Of a stretch of DNA of 64,000 nucleotides, positions 13,919 through 27,034 are shown piece by piece (position 1 is the stretch's first letter; every line of letters begins with the position of its first letter). The stretch lies in contig NC_135717.1 in the NCBI RefSeq assembly GCF_964656455.1, positions 147,016,308-147,080,307 on the forward strand, read 5' to 3'. Origin of the DNA: Halichoerus grypus (Eukaryota > Chordata > Mammalia > Carnivora > Phocidae). The translations under genes were made by a program, and so were the position numbers. The notes below the pieces were generated by a model, which saw nothing but the letters and a program-made list of their open reading frames with translations, ran no database searches and was not told where the DNA came from.

Positions 13919-16900
13919 GTGTTTATGTAACTTTTAGTTTTAATCCAGTATTACTTCCCTGAGCGAGTGATAGAACATCTATATTTTTTTCATTATACTC
14001 GTGAAACATATTAACAGGCATTAGAAAAATCTTAGAAATGTCATTTACTGCAATACTTAAATGAACTTGAATTTGTGATTCAACATAACTCTGAGACCCA
14101 TTCTTTCAAGAAACATGCCATAATAATGACATATTATATTCAAAATTTGTAATTAGAAGAAATGTCTAACATTAGTTAAGGAACATATAAACCTAAAACC
14201 CCAAGTCAAATTTCATGACTTGAGATTCACAAAAGGTGGGTAAAATAAGAATGAATTTAATTATTTCTTATTTCCCATAAGCTACAGTCTTATTTATCAA
14301 AATATCAAATTATAGGAAAGAAAATATGTGAGCCACTTTTATCATCCTTGAAAAAGTACAGAGTATCAAGTACAGTTCATCTACAGAACAGCAAATTTAT
14401 CTTTTATATAGTCTCCCCAGATCCTACTGCTATAATATGCAACCTTGAACTTTTGATCTGGTGATCTTGCATCTTGTAATCATGTAATAAACATGTATCA
14501 TGTAATAAACAACCTTCATTACCTTTTTCAATTTCCCCTAGGAGAATTTGTGCATCTTTCTCTTTATGATTCTGCCTCCCCTCAGGTAATCATATGTTGA
14601 TATTATGATAATTATATCATGGATATTATATATATATATATATTATATATAATATAATGTATTAGCCACAGTAAATCATGAAACATATAAAATATTCCAA
14701 GGTAAGTGCATATTAATACCATGTAGTATCTTCTAATTTGTGAATTAAGACTAATATACAGTAGTTCTTACATTATCTTCATCGTGTGATTGTGTTGTTT
14801 TAAAACATATTTCTAATTGTTTTCACATATATTAAAAATACACTTTTTTACTAACTCCACCCAAATTAATTATATATTCCATGTTTTTACTTTTAACTAT
14901 AATTATGCTGCCACAATCATTATTCACTAGAAAGAAATTATAAGGTATTTATGAAAGTGTTTGCATATCATACATAGCATTTTCATTTATATAGAACATT
15001 GTCATTTAGGAGCTTTGCTCGATAATATGATATGAGAGCTCAAACAAACAAACGAAAAGGTTGGGGAAATGTCTATGCTTTTGGGGACCACACGGAATTG
15101 TATTTATGGATAACAAAAAATATTTTCAGGCTGTTGCTTAGCAACCTACATGCAAGGAAAAATTTGCATCAGTCCTTAAAGAATAAGGGCTTATGATATT
15201 AAATTCTTTAACTTTTTTGTATTATTACCCTTCAAAGTTCACCAACAATATTAACTTGGCTCACTTTCTAATTTCATGTGTAGTTATCAGTTTGCTTATT
15301 AACTTTTATATGAAAACACAATAAAAAAATACATATAAAACCTTGGAGAAAGAAAGAAGGAGAGGGTGAGGAAGAGAGGGAAGGAAAGTCCAGTCATTTC
15401 ATTACCACTTAGGGAAAACAAACTCGAACCATAATTACTGTGAAGGTACTATTTCTGGGGCCATTTTATGGTAAACACTACATTATTCTTGTGAAATTAT
15501 CACTTTAGTGAATTTCATATAAGATAATTCAAAATGGCAAGTTAAAAACTGATACCTAAAACCAACAATGTGTGCATGTGGCTCCTTTACCTCACTTACT
15601 CATTTCACGAAGATTACTTTGACAAGCTGCACACTTCTACTTGCATCCCATGAAGAGCAGTAGTAGCATTGTTCAAGTCTAACAACGAGTCATTTCCAAT
15701 TTTCTTTAGCCTTTGAGGTTTAAAAAAAAAAATCACAGGAGCCTAACCAACTATAACAAACAATATTAAGCAATGTTATGAAATTATGATAGTTGTTTAC
15801 TCACTAATACTAGCAGATGATTTCTTTACATAAAAGTAAGATTAGCATATTCCATTTCCTGTTGTTAGCCTTATTGCTGTTAGTGACACTACTATGCTGG
15901 CTGTCTGAAATAGAAATCAGTTCATTGTTATCCACACTTATGTGCTCCTGCTGACCATATGTCATAGGCATCCACATCTTGCTTAATTCTATTATCTATT
16001 TTTTTTCTCAAATCCAAATCATTCTTTCCATTCACACTGCACCTGTTTCAATTCATTCGTCCATCATCCTTAGGACTGGTTCTAATCTTTGCTTTACAAA
16101 GTGTAGACATTGCTGAGTGCTCTTTCTGCATCAGGGGAGTTAAATATTCCATCACTAATATTAGCACTCTAGCTGATATATACTTCTGATACTATACCAT
16201 ATTATTATTGTTTCCAGGTCAAAGTTCTTATATGATTAGCAAGCATTCTTTTTCTTTAACATTTTTTTCCCTCAGAGCCACCTATACCAATATCTTTTAG
16301 GCTCTAGAGCTTGATGTGTAAATATTCAGTTGTCTAATAATGCAATGCTAAAAAAATGAATTAATTCATTTATTAAATTAATGGTTAAATTAGTAACATT
16401 AAATTTTAAAAAATAACTCTTAGGGAGAAATTTGATTTCTGAAACACCTGGCATTTGTTTTTCAGTGAAAAGAACAGTCGAAGGAGATGCCTTGAATCAA
16501 AGCCATTATTTGTCATTTACCTTTTTTACTCAACAAATATTTATTGGCTATATATACCCTACACATAATTGAAATGGCTTCTACCATATTTACAATCCCA
16601 TAGGCAACGGTTTATGATAGAGGAGAGATGGGCTAATATTAGTCATCATGAACCTGTTTATAAGATTGAAAAGAGAGCTACTTACACTAGATTTGCAGAG
16701 CTGAAGCATGCCACAAGGAAAATTTGCAACCTGAACTATGGTTAGAGAATGACAAGTCAAGGCAAAATGCAAAAAGGCATGGAAAACCTTTCAAGGAAAG
16801 AAAATGGTAGGGACAGAGCCTTGGAGGTGAAAGAGATAATAATATTTTGGGGGAACTGCAGGTAACTAGTAATAAGTAGTTAGGTTTTTCCATCACAAGT

Positions 16901-16970
16901 CACAGACTCAGGTTAACTTAGGTAATAGGAATTTATTGCAAGAATACACGCAGAAGCAAAGAAATAGTAA
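13919..16970. other. Gene-free stretch, nothing assigned
   Basis: About 3 kb of AT-rich DNA with no supported gene. It includes an AT dinucleotide tract at about 14622-14660 and a small tandem duplication at about 14470-14508 (ATCATGTAATAAACA repeated). No repeat family is recognised with confidence. Confidence 0.5.
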
Positions 16971-16974
16971 TACA

Positions 16975-17220
16975 TTCATTCCTTAATGGTTATTGACAAC
17001 CAATAATGCAAAAGCATTGTGCTAAGATCTAGGGATTTAAGGTTACCTACAACAGCAACCACGCTCGAGTTTATGGGTTTCTGTTCTAGTGAGAGAAAGT
17101 TATAAAGCTTATAGTCCCACACACAGTTAACAGTGCTGTGACAGAAAAGGGCAGGGTATGAATAGTGCATATAATGAGAGACACGAAACCATAAGAAACT
17201 CATCTAGCAGTTGAAAATCC
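16975..17220 (-). mobile_element. L2 LINE fragment, antisense
   Basis: Plus-strand order GTGCTAAGATCTAGGGATTT, then TTCTGTTCTAGTGAGAGAAA, then a block with CAGTGCTGTGACAGAAAAGG fits the reverse complement of the L2 3' end (aligned by eye). Degraded. Confidence 0.5.
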
Positions 17221-18535
17221 AGGCTTCATGGAGACCTGGAATTCATTCAGAATTCAATAGCAACCCTACCAGCCCACTGCTGTACTGAAATTCTAGATAA
17301 GGCATTGGGAGAATGAGTAACTGAGCTTATGGCCAGAGGTAATAAGTTTGAATTACTTGTGGGGACATACAACATGATACACTGCAATGAGATCTTAGCT
17401 GATATATTATTTTTCATCAAGATTTATATGGCAGATAAGAACATGGGAATGGATGAAGAAAGAAGCAAAATATCTTAAAATACATATCAGCAAATAATAT
17501 TCACTGACTTCCATTGTTTTTGTTGAAAAATCATTTGTGACTATTTTTGTTATCCTTTTGAAGATGATTTTTTTCTCTCTTCATATTGTGTCATATTCAG
17601 TGATGTTCCAAAACTGGCCAAAATACAATTAATAGTAATTTTTTTCATTTAAAATTATTCTGGATAAATGTTAGGTAGAAGATTAGAATCTAAATGTATC
17701 ATGGCATTTTTACAATAACTTTATTACTAAAGTCTTAAAATTTTTGGTGGAAGAGGTGGGCTTACATTTTAATCATCTACTATCCATTTTAGAGCAATTT
17801 CAAAGTAGTTTCAATGAAGCATAAAATACATCCAGTTACTGCTTGAGAAAACTCTCTGATTATTCCAAATTTTTGCTTAGGATATTATACAGTAGTTACT
17901 TAGTAACATCATAAACATCAAATTTCTGGGTGATAGTATTAGAATTTCTACATTGCTGCTATCTGATCAAAGATAAACAATCCATTATAAATATCATCAT
18001 TAATTAACATTTGAATGCACACATTCAAAGTGTCCTTAAAATATTTTGATCTTACATACTTATGTAATTTTAATGAAATCAAATGTTTAAAAGGAGCATT
18101 TAAAATATATTTTAGTCTGATAGTAACATGCTTTTCCTGTGATTATGTAGATTTTTTTAAAACAGAAAAATAGCAGATAAAAGTACTTCATAGAAATAGC
18201 AATTGGGATGTAAAATGACTCACTAAATATAAGAGTTGTTTTTCCCTTGAAGCACATAATGTCAACTTAATAATGTATCAAATAATTTTCTTCCCTTCGG
18301 TTGATAACAAAAGTATATTTAGTTACAAAGAAGCAGAGCTTCATATTTCTAAACATATAATTTGCCTGTTGGACAAAAAAAAAAAAAAAGAAAGAAAGAA
18401 AAAAGAAAAACAAAATAATTAGTTTTAAATTTTCAACCAAACATTGTAGATAGGTTCAATAATTCACCAGGATATTGAAATAAAATAAGTTACTCATCTC
18501 CTTAGAAGCAAAATGTGACTCTTCATCTTTATAAT
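17221..18535. other. Gene-free stretch, nothing assigned
   Basis: AT-rich DNA with no supported gene or named repeat apart from the A/GAAA tract listed separately. Confidence 0.5.
18376..18412. repeat. A-rich/(GAAA)n tract
   Basis: A-run passing into GAAA units. Confidence 0.8.
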
Positions 18536-18539
18536 CTTT

Positions 18540-18602
18540 AAATGCCTACTAAACAGTGTGTCTTGCACACAGTAGGTAATTATTAAATGTTTGTTCAGAT
18601 GA
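18540..18602 (+). mobile_element. L2 or MIR 3' end, short
   Basis: CTTGCACACAGTAGGTAATT followed by ATTAAATGTTTGTTCAG is the conserved 3' end shared by L2-type elements. Only about 60 bp survive. Confidence 0.55.
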
Positions 18603-19733
18603 CAATAGTTTCTTTGTTTTTTAGGAAAAAAAAACATATCATCTACTTCTGGATTTTGATACTTCTATTTCTCATAATGTTCTTTCTTTTAATGCAATCT
18701 CTTTTTTTTATGTTTATGTATAATAGGTGAAGCAAGTCTGCTTAACGTAATATGAATTAAATTATGTACTATAAATTAATAGATATAATTTTATTCTTCT
18801 AGTCAGTCTTGAAAAACACTTTTGGATCACTTATAATCAACTGTTACGGGCTATCTAGAAAAATAAAGAAGGTAGTGATAATTCAAAAAACCAAAAGTTT
18901 AGTAGAGATAACATAACTCACTCCATAAATTATGTATTCTTCAGTGTCTTTACAAACTGCTATTTCCACAGTTTTTCATGACTGTATGTAACAAATGACT
19001 ATTGTGTATTCTTGAATTAAAAGTTCTTACAGTTCATGAAATTATTATTCTCTAGAGGGTAGTGAGGCATTATATTTTTCCAAACATTTTTAAAAGTTTA
19101 GGCCTTCAAATTAGTTGAAAAAACAATACATTAGACCTTGTATAAGCTTCATTTGTATTCGACCTTTATTAATTTATGAAACCAAGAAACCTCCCTACTT
19201 CTACAAGAAGCCTAATTCCTAGTAATTTAAATTTAAAGGTATATATTCCAACATAGGTTAACCATGCCAATCATAAAATGCTGTACCAGTTCATTTATGA
19301 TTGCAATGCATCTACTGATGCAGTGTCCATCATTACTTACTTAAAGAAAAAACAAAACAACAACAAAAGCAAGAGATCATACTAATGTCTTGGCCTAAAT
19401 TCTGTTTATCACACTCTCTACAGTTTTTTTTTCCATAGTCAGCATGAAACATTATAATAAACACCAGAGAAGAAGAAAAATCAGAAAAATCAGAACAATC
19501 AGAATCAGAATTCTGATTAGAATTAGAAAAAGAAGTAGAAGCAGAAGCAGCAGCAACTCAGGAAATAAACAGGTAACAGAAACAAATCCTGGAATGATAA
19601 ACACATTGGAACTAACAACTGGAGATTAAAATAACTATAAACAACATCTTAAAAGATCTAGTGAAACAGGTAAAGACCATGCCTTGAGAAACGGTAAATT
19701 TAGGAACCATTTAAACCTACAAGGAAAGAGTAT
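18603..19733. other. Gene-free stretch; possible L1/HAL1 trace at right
   Basis: Mostly unassigned. From about 19440 to 19733 a purine-rich stretch with AGAAGAAAAATCAGAAAAAT could be a degraded L1/HAL1 ORF1-like piece, but similarity is too weak to call. The short arginine-rich frame at 19444-19629 follows from GAA/AGA-rich sequence and is not a credible gene. Confidence 0.35.
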
Positions 19734-19748
19734 AAAGAAAATGCTACA

Positions 19749-19943
19749 GGGGCACCTGGGTGGCTCAGTCGTTAAGCATCTGCCTTCGGCTCAGGTCATG
19801 ATCCCAGGGTCCTGGGATCGAGCCCCGCATCGGGCTCCCTGCTCAGCAGGGAGCCTGCTTCTCCTTCTCCCTCTGTCTACCACTCTGCCTACTTGTGCTC
19901 TCTCTCTGTCAAATAAATAAATAAAATCTTTAAAAAAAAAAAA
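19749..19943 (+). mobile_element. SINE (SINEC type), young
   Basis: Head GGGGCACCTGGGTGGCTCAG, a body near consensus, a CT-rich part and AATAAATAAATAAAATC with an A-tail. Perfect target duplications AAAGAAAATGCTACA at 19734-19748 and 19944-19958. Confidence 0.96.
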
Positions 19944-19958
19944 AAAAGAAAATGCTAC

Positions 19959-22684
19959 AAGTAAAACAGCAAATTAGAGATGAGAATTTCCTTTGAAAGT
20001 TTTATCACAATATTAACACTGAAGAGAATGTTCTCAGCCTACTGCCTATAGAGTATCCTCATGGCACAGAACAAGAAGGTGAAACCAAGAGAGTTAGGTG
20101 GTTTCCCTGAGGGCAGGAGACAAAGTTGGGGTTCCCAGGAGGCCAAAGTAGCTAGAGTATACAGGACAGCATACCAGAGAGGAGAATATTGCAAAGATAG
20201 ATAGTTCTGGGGGTCTTCGCAAGATCAACCTTGTATCCAGAGATGAGTAAAGAACAGCAACGTGTATGAAGAAACTACACAAGGCTTGGTGAATGGGAAC
20301 ATAAGTAACAGTCAATGGATCTTCCAAAGGGCCATGAATAGTTTCTTTCCATACTGAAAAAGCCATAATAAAAAAAAAGTCCCTTAACTCATAAGACCAG
20401 GGGTATTGTACTCAGAAGTTATTCAACAATGGGACAAATTTACCCTAGAATAAAGGTTTCTCTGGTCCTCTTATTAGAAAAACATAAATAAAAACATAGA
20501 TCCTCACCATATGTAAAAATTAATTCAGATGGATCATAAACCTAAGTGTAACACAATGTGTGTTTATCAAAGTACATATAATCTATGTAAAGAAATAACA
20601 GGTATTATTTGTCTTTGCCCTCATAGAGAATATATCCTGAGCAATATTTTTTAACCATATGATTAAAATAACAACAGAGAGTATGGTGTTCACACCAAAA
20701 AACAATTTTGTAATAATTAAATTGGGAATGAGTGACCTAATACCTGATTCTAGAACAGCCTACCTTAATCCAAGTGGTATTTTATATCACAGCAAAGGAA
20801 TGGATATAGTGTATATCCATCTGGTAACCCTTAATAAGTAGGTATCTCTGGACACTTTTTACATATATTAAGTTTTTTTTCCTTAAGCCTTGTGGATTTT
20901 TTTTGTTTTTTCCTTGAGAAATCTTCATTCTTCATATCTTTTTTATCTACAAAATTGTAAGATCTTGAGGTCCAAACTGGGGTGAAAACCTACAAGAAAT
21001 GGGTCAAGACAGCTACTTAACCTGATCCTAGTTTCACCTACAAATAAGAAATCCCAATTATTCTGTGATTCATATACAGTCACCATTTCAGGCAACCACA
21101 ATGGGGTTTGAGGCCAAGGTTCTACTTTTGATTAAGTTAATACATTGGTTTAGTCTTATGCTGGGGTTTCTGTCTCCCTTAGGGACCTAAAAGAGTGCCC
21201 ACACGAAGCAGATGAGTTTACTTCACATCATATCCATCATTCTTTTTTTACCAGACATGGCTGAATAAAATTATTTTATCTGCATTAAGCCGTAGTTTAA
21301 TTTCTAGCAAATAATTTGTTTTTCATGAAAACGTGTGATTTAGTTTTCTTCCCTGCTTTACTAACAATTTTACTCATGACTGTTACAGGATTGACGTAGC
21401 TATTTTAGTGTAGTTAAGATCCAAGAGTTTTTCATAAAGTGAGAGTGAGTCTTTATAAAACGTTTAGCTCATTTTTAAATAAGCCAAATGAATATTAGCT
21501 TTTTCAACCAAGACACTAAAATAAAGGATTCAAACTCAAGTTTTACATGACTGCATTTTCTTAATCACTATTTCCTGAACAATATTCTAAAGCGCCACCC
21601 ATTTCAGTGAAGATGTGATATAAGTCCAGAGTGGATAACTTTCTTTGGGACCAATCTACTTCCTAATTACATACCTTAACTGTGCTCTAAATGGACCCAA
21701 TAGTTTTTTCAGTGTTTTAAAAATAAAGTTTTCCTCCACCAGTTCTATTTTTTACATGGAAGTCTTTTAAAATAGAGCCAAAGACATGCTACATATTCTT
21801 TACGATAAAAAAGAGGTGACTTTTTATAAAAACTAAATAAATTGTATACTCCTTTGTGATATAACATTTGCCCATGTACCATCTTAGAGAAGGCAAACCT
21901 ACTTTTTCCCCTCCATTTTTACTTTAACCTAGAAGCCAATAATTCAAATTGAATTAACTTGCTTTTCAATAAGATAGTTGATGCAACTAAGTAATTATGG
22001 TAAGTTGCTTCATCATTATTCTTCTCAGCTCTGCATATATAACACTGATTGAGTTAAAACTCCTATTTACATATTACAATCAGTGGTTAACTAAACTGTC
22101 ATATTTTTAATTTGAAGTAACATTAATTAAGAGAAATAGAAAATTCATCTAAGAGATAAGACTTGAGAAACCATACATTTCAGTATATTTATATGCAGAC
22201 AAAGAATACACACACCCACACACACACCCACACATACACAGTTATTTTCTTCTTAGGAGTAGTTGAGTTGTTTAGGTAATGAAGAGTTTTTTCTATTTTT
22301 ATGATGTTAAAAATAGTATATTTTGAAAAGTTACCTCAATAGTGAATACTTCTAATTAATAAATCTTACACACCAAAACACAAGCTTAGTTTTCCAAATT
22401 TTTACATAGTTGCTCTTGCCTCCAAAACAATACACCACCCTCAATGAAAAGTATTGTGGTTCTGGTTATGTAATTAATACATCTGACACAGTAGTATCCT
22501 TTGGAACTCATCTGTAATAAGTTCCTGAGTCAGCTATGATCCTATTATGACACAACCTTCATCCAGTCTTTAATGATCTTTTCTCATCAACCAACCATAT
22601 ATGTTTTATTATTAAACACATGGCTTGCAGGATGTAATAAATTATTCAACCTGAACTGGAAATTTTCTATGTTCTATTCATTGT
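19959..22684. other. Gene-free stretch, possible short L1 trace
   Basis: A segment at about 20480-20560 (AATTCAGATGGATCATAAAC) is similar to an L1 ORF2 motif region, low confidence. The rest has no supported feature beyond the CA-rich repeat at 22205. Confidence 0.4.
22205..22240. repeat. CA-rich microsatellite (CACACCCA units)
   Basis: ACACACCCACACACACACCC pattern followed by CACATACACA. Confidence 0.9.
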
Positions 22685-22965
22685 GACATATGCTGAGGAC
22701 TCAGAGAGGAATAGGGTACAGTCTCTGCACTCAAAGAACATGTCATTAAGTCATGTTCACATAGATAAATAAACAATTGACAGTTAAGTATGATAAATGT
22801 AAAGCAGGAAAATCATAGAGAGATTGCACAGTGAGTGAGTGATTATTGCTACTTGGGGGAGTTAGGGGAGGCTTTTCAGAGGAAGTGATACGTGGTTTGG
22901 GACTGAAGAATGAATAAACTATTCATCAAGTAGATAAAAGGGCATTTTAAATAATGCAACTTAGA
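22685..22965 (-). mobile_element. L2-like LINE fragment, antisense
   Basis: Blocks ACAGTCTCTGCACTCAAAGA, AGATAAATAAACAATTGACA, GGAGGCTTTTCAGAGGAAGT and GGACTGAAGAATGAATAAAC are in the order of a reverse-complemented L2 3' region. Old and non-coding. Confidence 0.5.
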
Positions 22966-23195
22966 TACTCAAAGAAATAGGGATTTACTATCCTTCTCTA
23001 AACAAAATTCAACCATGGTTCTTAACAGAGTCCATGCTAATGTTACTAGTGGGTTATTTGAAGGCTCATTCAAGTTTATTTGATCCCTCCTCAAAGTGCT
23101 CTCATGGGCTGTGTTTTGTGGTAGCTGGCAGGAAGTTCATAAACATTCAGATTTTACTTCTGAATACATGGTAGGATTGCACTTTCTCGCCTCTT

Positions 23196-23465
23196 TAATT
23201 TTTTTTTATTATTGAAGTATAGTTGATATACAATGTTGTATTAGCTTCAAGTGTACAACATAGTGATTCCACAATTCTATACATTACTTAATGCTCACCA
23301 TGGTAAGTACAGTTACCATCTGTCACCATACAATGTTATTACAATATTATTAACTATATTCCCTATGCTGTACTTTTCATCACTGTTTTTTATACCTGAA
23401 TTTATTTATTTTTTCTATACCTGAAAATTTGTACCTCTTAATTCCCTTCATATATTTCACATATC
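23196..23465 (-). mobile_element. L1 3' UTR (L1MA-like), antisense
   Basis: TTTATTATTGAAGTATAGTT, ATATACAATGTTGTATTAGC, CACCATACAATGTTATTACA and GTACCTCTTAATTCCCTTCA are successive blocks of an L1 3' UTR on the minus strand. Possible degenerate target duplication around TCTCGCCTC on the left and CCTCGCCTC on the right. Confidence 0.72.
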
Positions 23466-23578
23466 CACCTAACCCTCGCCTCAGTTAAGGGTAGTTCTAA
23501 ACAAGTAACTTTCTCTGATCTAGGAAAGAGTCATGTGTTATATCTAGACAAATGCTTTTAAGATCTAATGCATGATCT

Positions 23579-23623
23579 TAATGTATGGTGATTAACATAA
23601 TAAAATTAAATTAAATTTAAAAA
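23579..23623 (+). mobile_element. Minimal L1 insertion, about 45 bp of the 3' end
   Basis: TAATGTATGGTGATTAACAT plus an A-rich tail matches the extreme 3' end of the L1 also present at 39250 and 59941 and, in antisense, at 24384 and 36547. Flanked by identical 19-bp duplications, AAGATCTAATGCATGATCT, at 23560-23578 and 23624-23642. This proves an insertion even though almost no element sequence entered. Confidence 0.9.
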
Positions 23624-23642
23624 AAGATCTAATGCATGATCT

Positions 23643-24369
23643 GATGCATTCTCTTCCAACTGTCATGGTGATCATGGACACACATATTAAGGAGTCTGTG
23701 TGAGCCTGGGTCATTGAGTGGCCATGATAAGCAGATCCAACCCACTCCCTGGTGGGCACTCAATGTGAGGGAATAATAAACATTTGGTCATATATCAGTA
23801 AGTTTTGGGGTTATTCATAACCACAGCATAACCCAGCCCAACCTGCCAGATGATGGTTTCAAACACTTTAATATTAAGCCTTTGGTACCAAAATGAGTGG
23901 TTAAATGAGAGAGAAATTGCTTCTAGATATAAAATGTATACTACTCTATAGTGTTTCACCATGTTGTAATGATTCTCCTCAGAGTAGGCACTGCATAGCT
24001 CATCTACTTATCCCTGAGTATGCACAGATGTTTTTTATCTTCCTGCTTTTACATGCTTTCTTGACATTCTGCATTGTGTTGCCCAGAGCACTTATTTTAA
24101 TTTATAATTGTGAAATTACTGATGGGATTATTTCATTAGTATTTGCCTCCTACATATATTGTGATCCCAAGTAGATAATGCCATGTCAGTATACCTAAGT
24201 GAATAGCAAAGACACTGGACCAGGGTGAGTGTTTAAAAAAATAAGTGAAAGCTAAATAAATAAGTGAATGAATGCATGAATGTATGAATGCATAAATGAC
24301 TGAGGATACTAAGTGTATATTTATTGACTTTATTGTCCCCTATAACCTTAGACAAGGGGAAAGAGCACA
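23643..24369. other. Gene-free stretch, nothing recognised
   Basis: No supported gene. A frame of 89 codons at 23905-24174 has no recognisable domain. Confidence 0.5.
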
Positions 24370-24383
24370 ATACCAACTTGTTT

Positions 24384-24644
24384 CTTTTTTTTTCTTTTTT
24401 TTTATTATGTTATGTTAATCACCATCATTACATCATTAGTTTTTGATATAGTGTTCTGTGATTCATTGTTTGCGTATAATACCCAGTGCTCCATTCAGTA
24501 CATGCCCTCTTTAATACCCATCACCAGGCTAACCCATCCCCCCACCCCCTCCCCTCTAGAACCCTCAGTTTGTTTCTCAGAGTCCATAGTCTCTCATGGT
24601 TCGTCTCCCCCTCCGATTTCCCCCCCTTCATTTTTCCGTTCATG
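24384..24644 (-). mobile_element. L1 3' end, 261 bp, antisense
   Basis: T-run, then TTATGTTATGTTAATCACCA, a block with CATTGTTTGCGTATAATACC and a C-rich stretch with CCATCCCCCCACCCCCTCCC. Flanked by near-identical duplications ATACCAACTTGTTT (24370-24383) and ATACCAATTTGTTT (24645-24658). Same L1 subfamily as 36547. Confidence 0.93.
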
Positions 24645-24934
24645 ATACCAATTTGTTTTAAGTTGGGCTTTACTAATTAGAATTTAAAATAATTAGCAAA
24701 CACTGAAATTATCAACTTACATAGGAAAAGGGGGTATTTACAATGATATAATGCAATTTTCTAATTTTATAGATTAGAAAACCATAGAAAACCAAAATAT
24801 GTATAGACTTTTGATTTACCAGTAGTGACACAGAAATTCAGTGACATGGATTTCACTTTCATAATAATGAAGATTTTCCTTCTTAGAATGCAGTTTCCAT
24901 AATTTTTGTAAAGACTCAAAATCAACTGCGGCCA

Positions 24935-25082
24935 TTTGATAGCTGCATTATCTTGAGCAAAGGTTGAGCCCTTTGGGATCTCAGTGTCCTCATCTCTAAA
25001 AGAAGAACACCCATTTTATCACCATATAGGGCTGCTTTGAGGACTAAAGGAAGTACTATATGTAAGATAAGTAAGAAGCATT
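24935..25082 (+). mobile_element. MIR SINE, sense
   Basis: CATTATCTTGAGCAAAGGTT, TCTCAGTGTCCTCATCTCTA, ATAGGGCTGCTTTGAGGACT and the following AAGGAAG segment are colinear with the MIR core and 3' part. Confidence 0.7.
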
Positions 25083-26358
25083 CCTGCATGTGATATACCC
25101 ATATACATGTATACACATGCTATAAAAAATGAACACTATATATGTACATACACACACATTTGGTCTGATTTTGATGATGTTGACAATGATGATAAATGCA
25201 TATATAATCAAATCACTAAATGCAGATTTTCTTAAAGTTTTAAAATTCTAATTATTCTTCACACATATTTTAAATCTTTGGGCATAGTCATGTATTTAGA
25301 TGAAATGTCTAAGACTGAAGAATTTTATGATACAGTAAAGAAATGATAACCATTATGATTAGCTTCAATAATTGTGTAACTAAATTTTATTTTTTTATAT
25401 TCATAGATCTATGATGTTGTTATTTTTGAGTCATAATTAAAAATACCTTATGTGGTTATATAATTACTATCATTAAGGCTACATTTTAAACAATTATTAT
25501 AGGAAAAAAGACAGAGAGAGAAAGATGAGATCACTTATTGTTTGTTGACTTTTACCCAAAATTCAGAATTGTAAAGACAGGTGAAAACTAATATTTATAA
25601 AGAATATCCTTTGTGTCAGAATTTTCAGTCATATAATACATATGTATATAAAATATGTAACATATCATTTATAAATAGATAATTTGTAATGTATACATAT
25701 AATTTCACTTCCATATGTTCCCTACTAATTTTTTAGAGAAAAGGAGACTTAAGACTATGTGAAGATAAACAATTGGTTCAAAATCATCAACTAGAAAAAC
25801 TAGAAAGGAAACATATTGATAATACTAATATGGTAAAATCAAAACTTTAAGACTTCATAAAACAATATAATTCAAAAATTTCAAGAACTTAAATACAATG
25901 TCTAGATGTATAGACACCAATTGTTAAATTTTAGTTCTTTTATTTCACTGATGCAAAACTAAATCCCAAGGATGCTTTCCTAAATTTGCATAGCATCTGA
26001 GATGTGACGATTCTGAATCTCTACTTTTCCAACCCTGGTCTATTTCCAAGGACTTTATGTTAATATACATTTTACAATATTTGTAATATAGATATTATCT
26101 TAAACTTTCATTAGAAAACAGATGTGTGGTATTCTTGTAGATGATCATCTATCATTGCCAGGCATGAATGCTATTAGATCCTTCCTATTTATTTTAGAAC
26201 TAATTTTTATTTCATATACTTAGCCTTCCCAGACTAGTACTTATGTCACAAATCAAAATAGGAGGTAATTAAAATCTATTATAAGATTCTAAAAATACTT
26301 TAACATTACTGTTGGAAAAGTTGAAGATAACTTGAAAAATATGGCTATTTAAAAGTAG
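25083..26358. other. Gene-free stretch, nothing recognised
   Basis: Strongly AT-rich DNA, no supported gene or named repeat. Confidence 0.5.
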
Positions 26359-26370
26359 GTTATTTATGTT

Positions 26371-26373
<3 letters not shown>

Positions 26374-26412
<39 letters not shown>

Positions 26413-26602
26413 TTTTTTTTTTATTTATTTATTTGAGAGAGAGAGAATGAGAGAGAGCAAGCACATGAGAGGGGGGAGGGTCAGAGGGAGAAGCAGACTC
26501 CCCGCCAAGCAGGGAGCCCGATGCGGGACTCGATCCAGGGACTCCAGGATCATGACCTGAGCCGAAGGCAGTCGCTCAACCAACTGAGCCACCCAGGCGC
26601 CC
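26374..26602 (-). mobile_element. SINE (SINEC type), antisense, 35-base tail, very young
   Basis: The antisense tail is an uninterrupted run of about 35 T (26373-26407), the longest in the window, followed by the GA-rich part, a near-consensus body and a head ending GAGCCACCCAGGCGCCC. Perfect target duplications GGTTATTTATGTTTAT at 26359-26374 and 26603-26618 (the first T of the tail may be shared). Tail length and intact duplication both point to a recent insertion. Confidence 0.97.
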
Positions 26603-26773
26603 GGTTATTTATGTTTATATCATCTTTTTTAAAGTTTTTAAAACTTTTACCTGTAAGCATCATAATATACATCAATGATGACTAATTCTTCAGCCATATT
26701 CCATCAACACGCCTATCAAAATTAACAGCTCTTCCTTAATATCATCTAATGGCTCAGTCCATATTAAAATTTC

Positions 26774-26802
26774 ATAAATAAATAATAAATAAATAAATAA
26801 AT
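26774..26802. repeat. (AAAT)n microsatellite
   Basis: AATAAATAAATAAATAAATG pattern with one irregular unit. Confidence 0.85.
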
Positions 26803-26904
26803 GTATGTAGGTACTTATGTCTCAATGAGACAAATCTTAAATCCATGGAGATGAGTAACGATAATGTTAATTTCTAACCCAACTGGGTAGAACAAACTTG
26901 GTCT

Positions 26905-26948
26905 AAACTTGGTCATTCATCTTTAAAAACTTGGTCATTCATCTTTAA
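26905..26948. repeat. Perfect 22-bp tandem duplication
   Basis: AAACTTGGTCATTCATCTTT occurs twice head to tail (starts 26905 and 26927) with identical sequence. Confidence 0.9.
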
Positions 26949-27034
26949 AATAAACATTTAGAGGTTTTTTTAATCAGGAATTTATGAAAGTTACCAAAGT
27001 GACTGTCTAGAATGACTGTATATTCTGGAACACA

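Noticed and set aside
19444..19629. Arginine-rich frame resembling an RS-domain protein
   Set aside because: Arises from an AGA/GAA/CAG-rich stretch; no start context, no partner domain and no homology that I can recognise.
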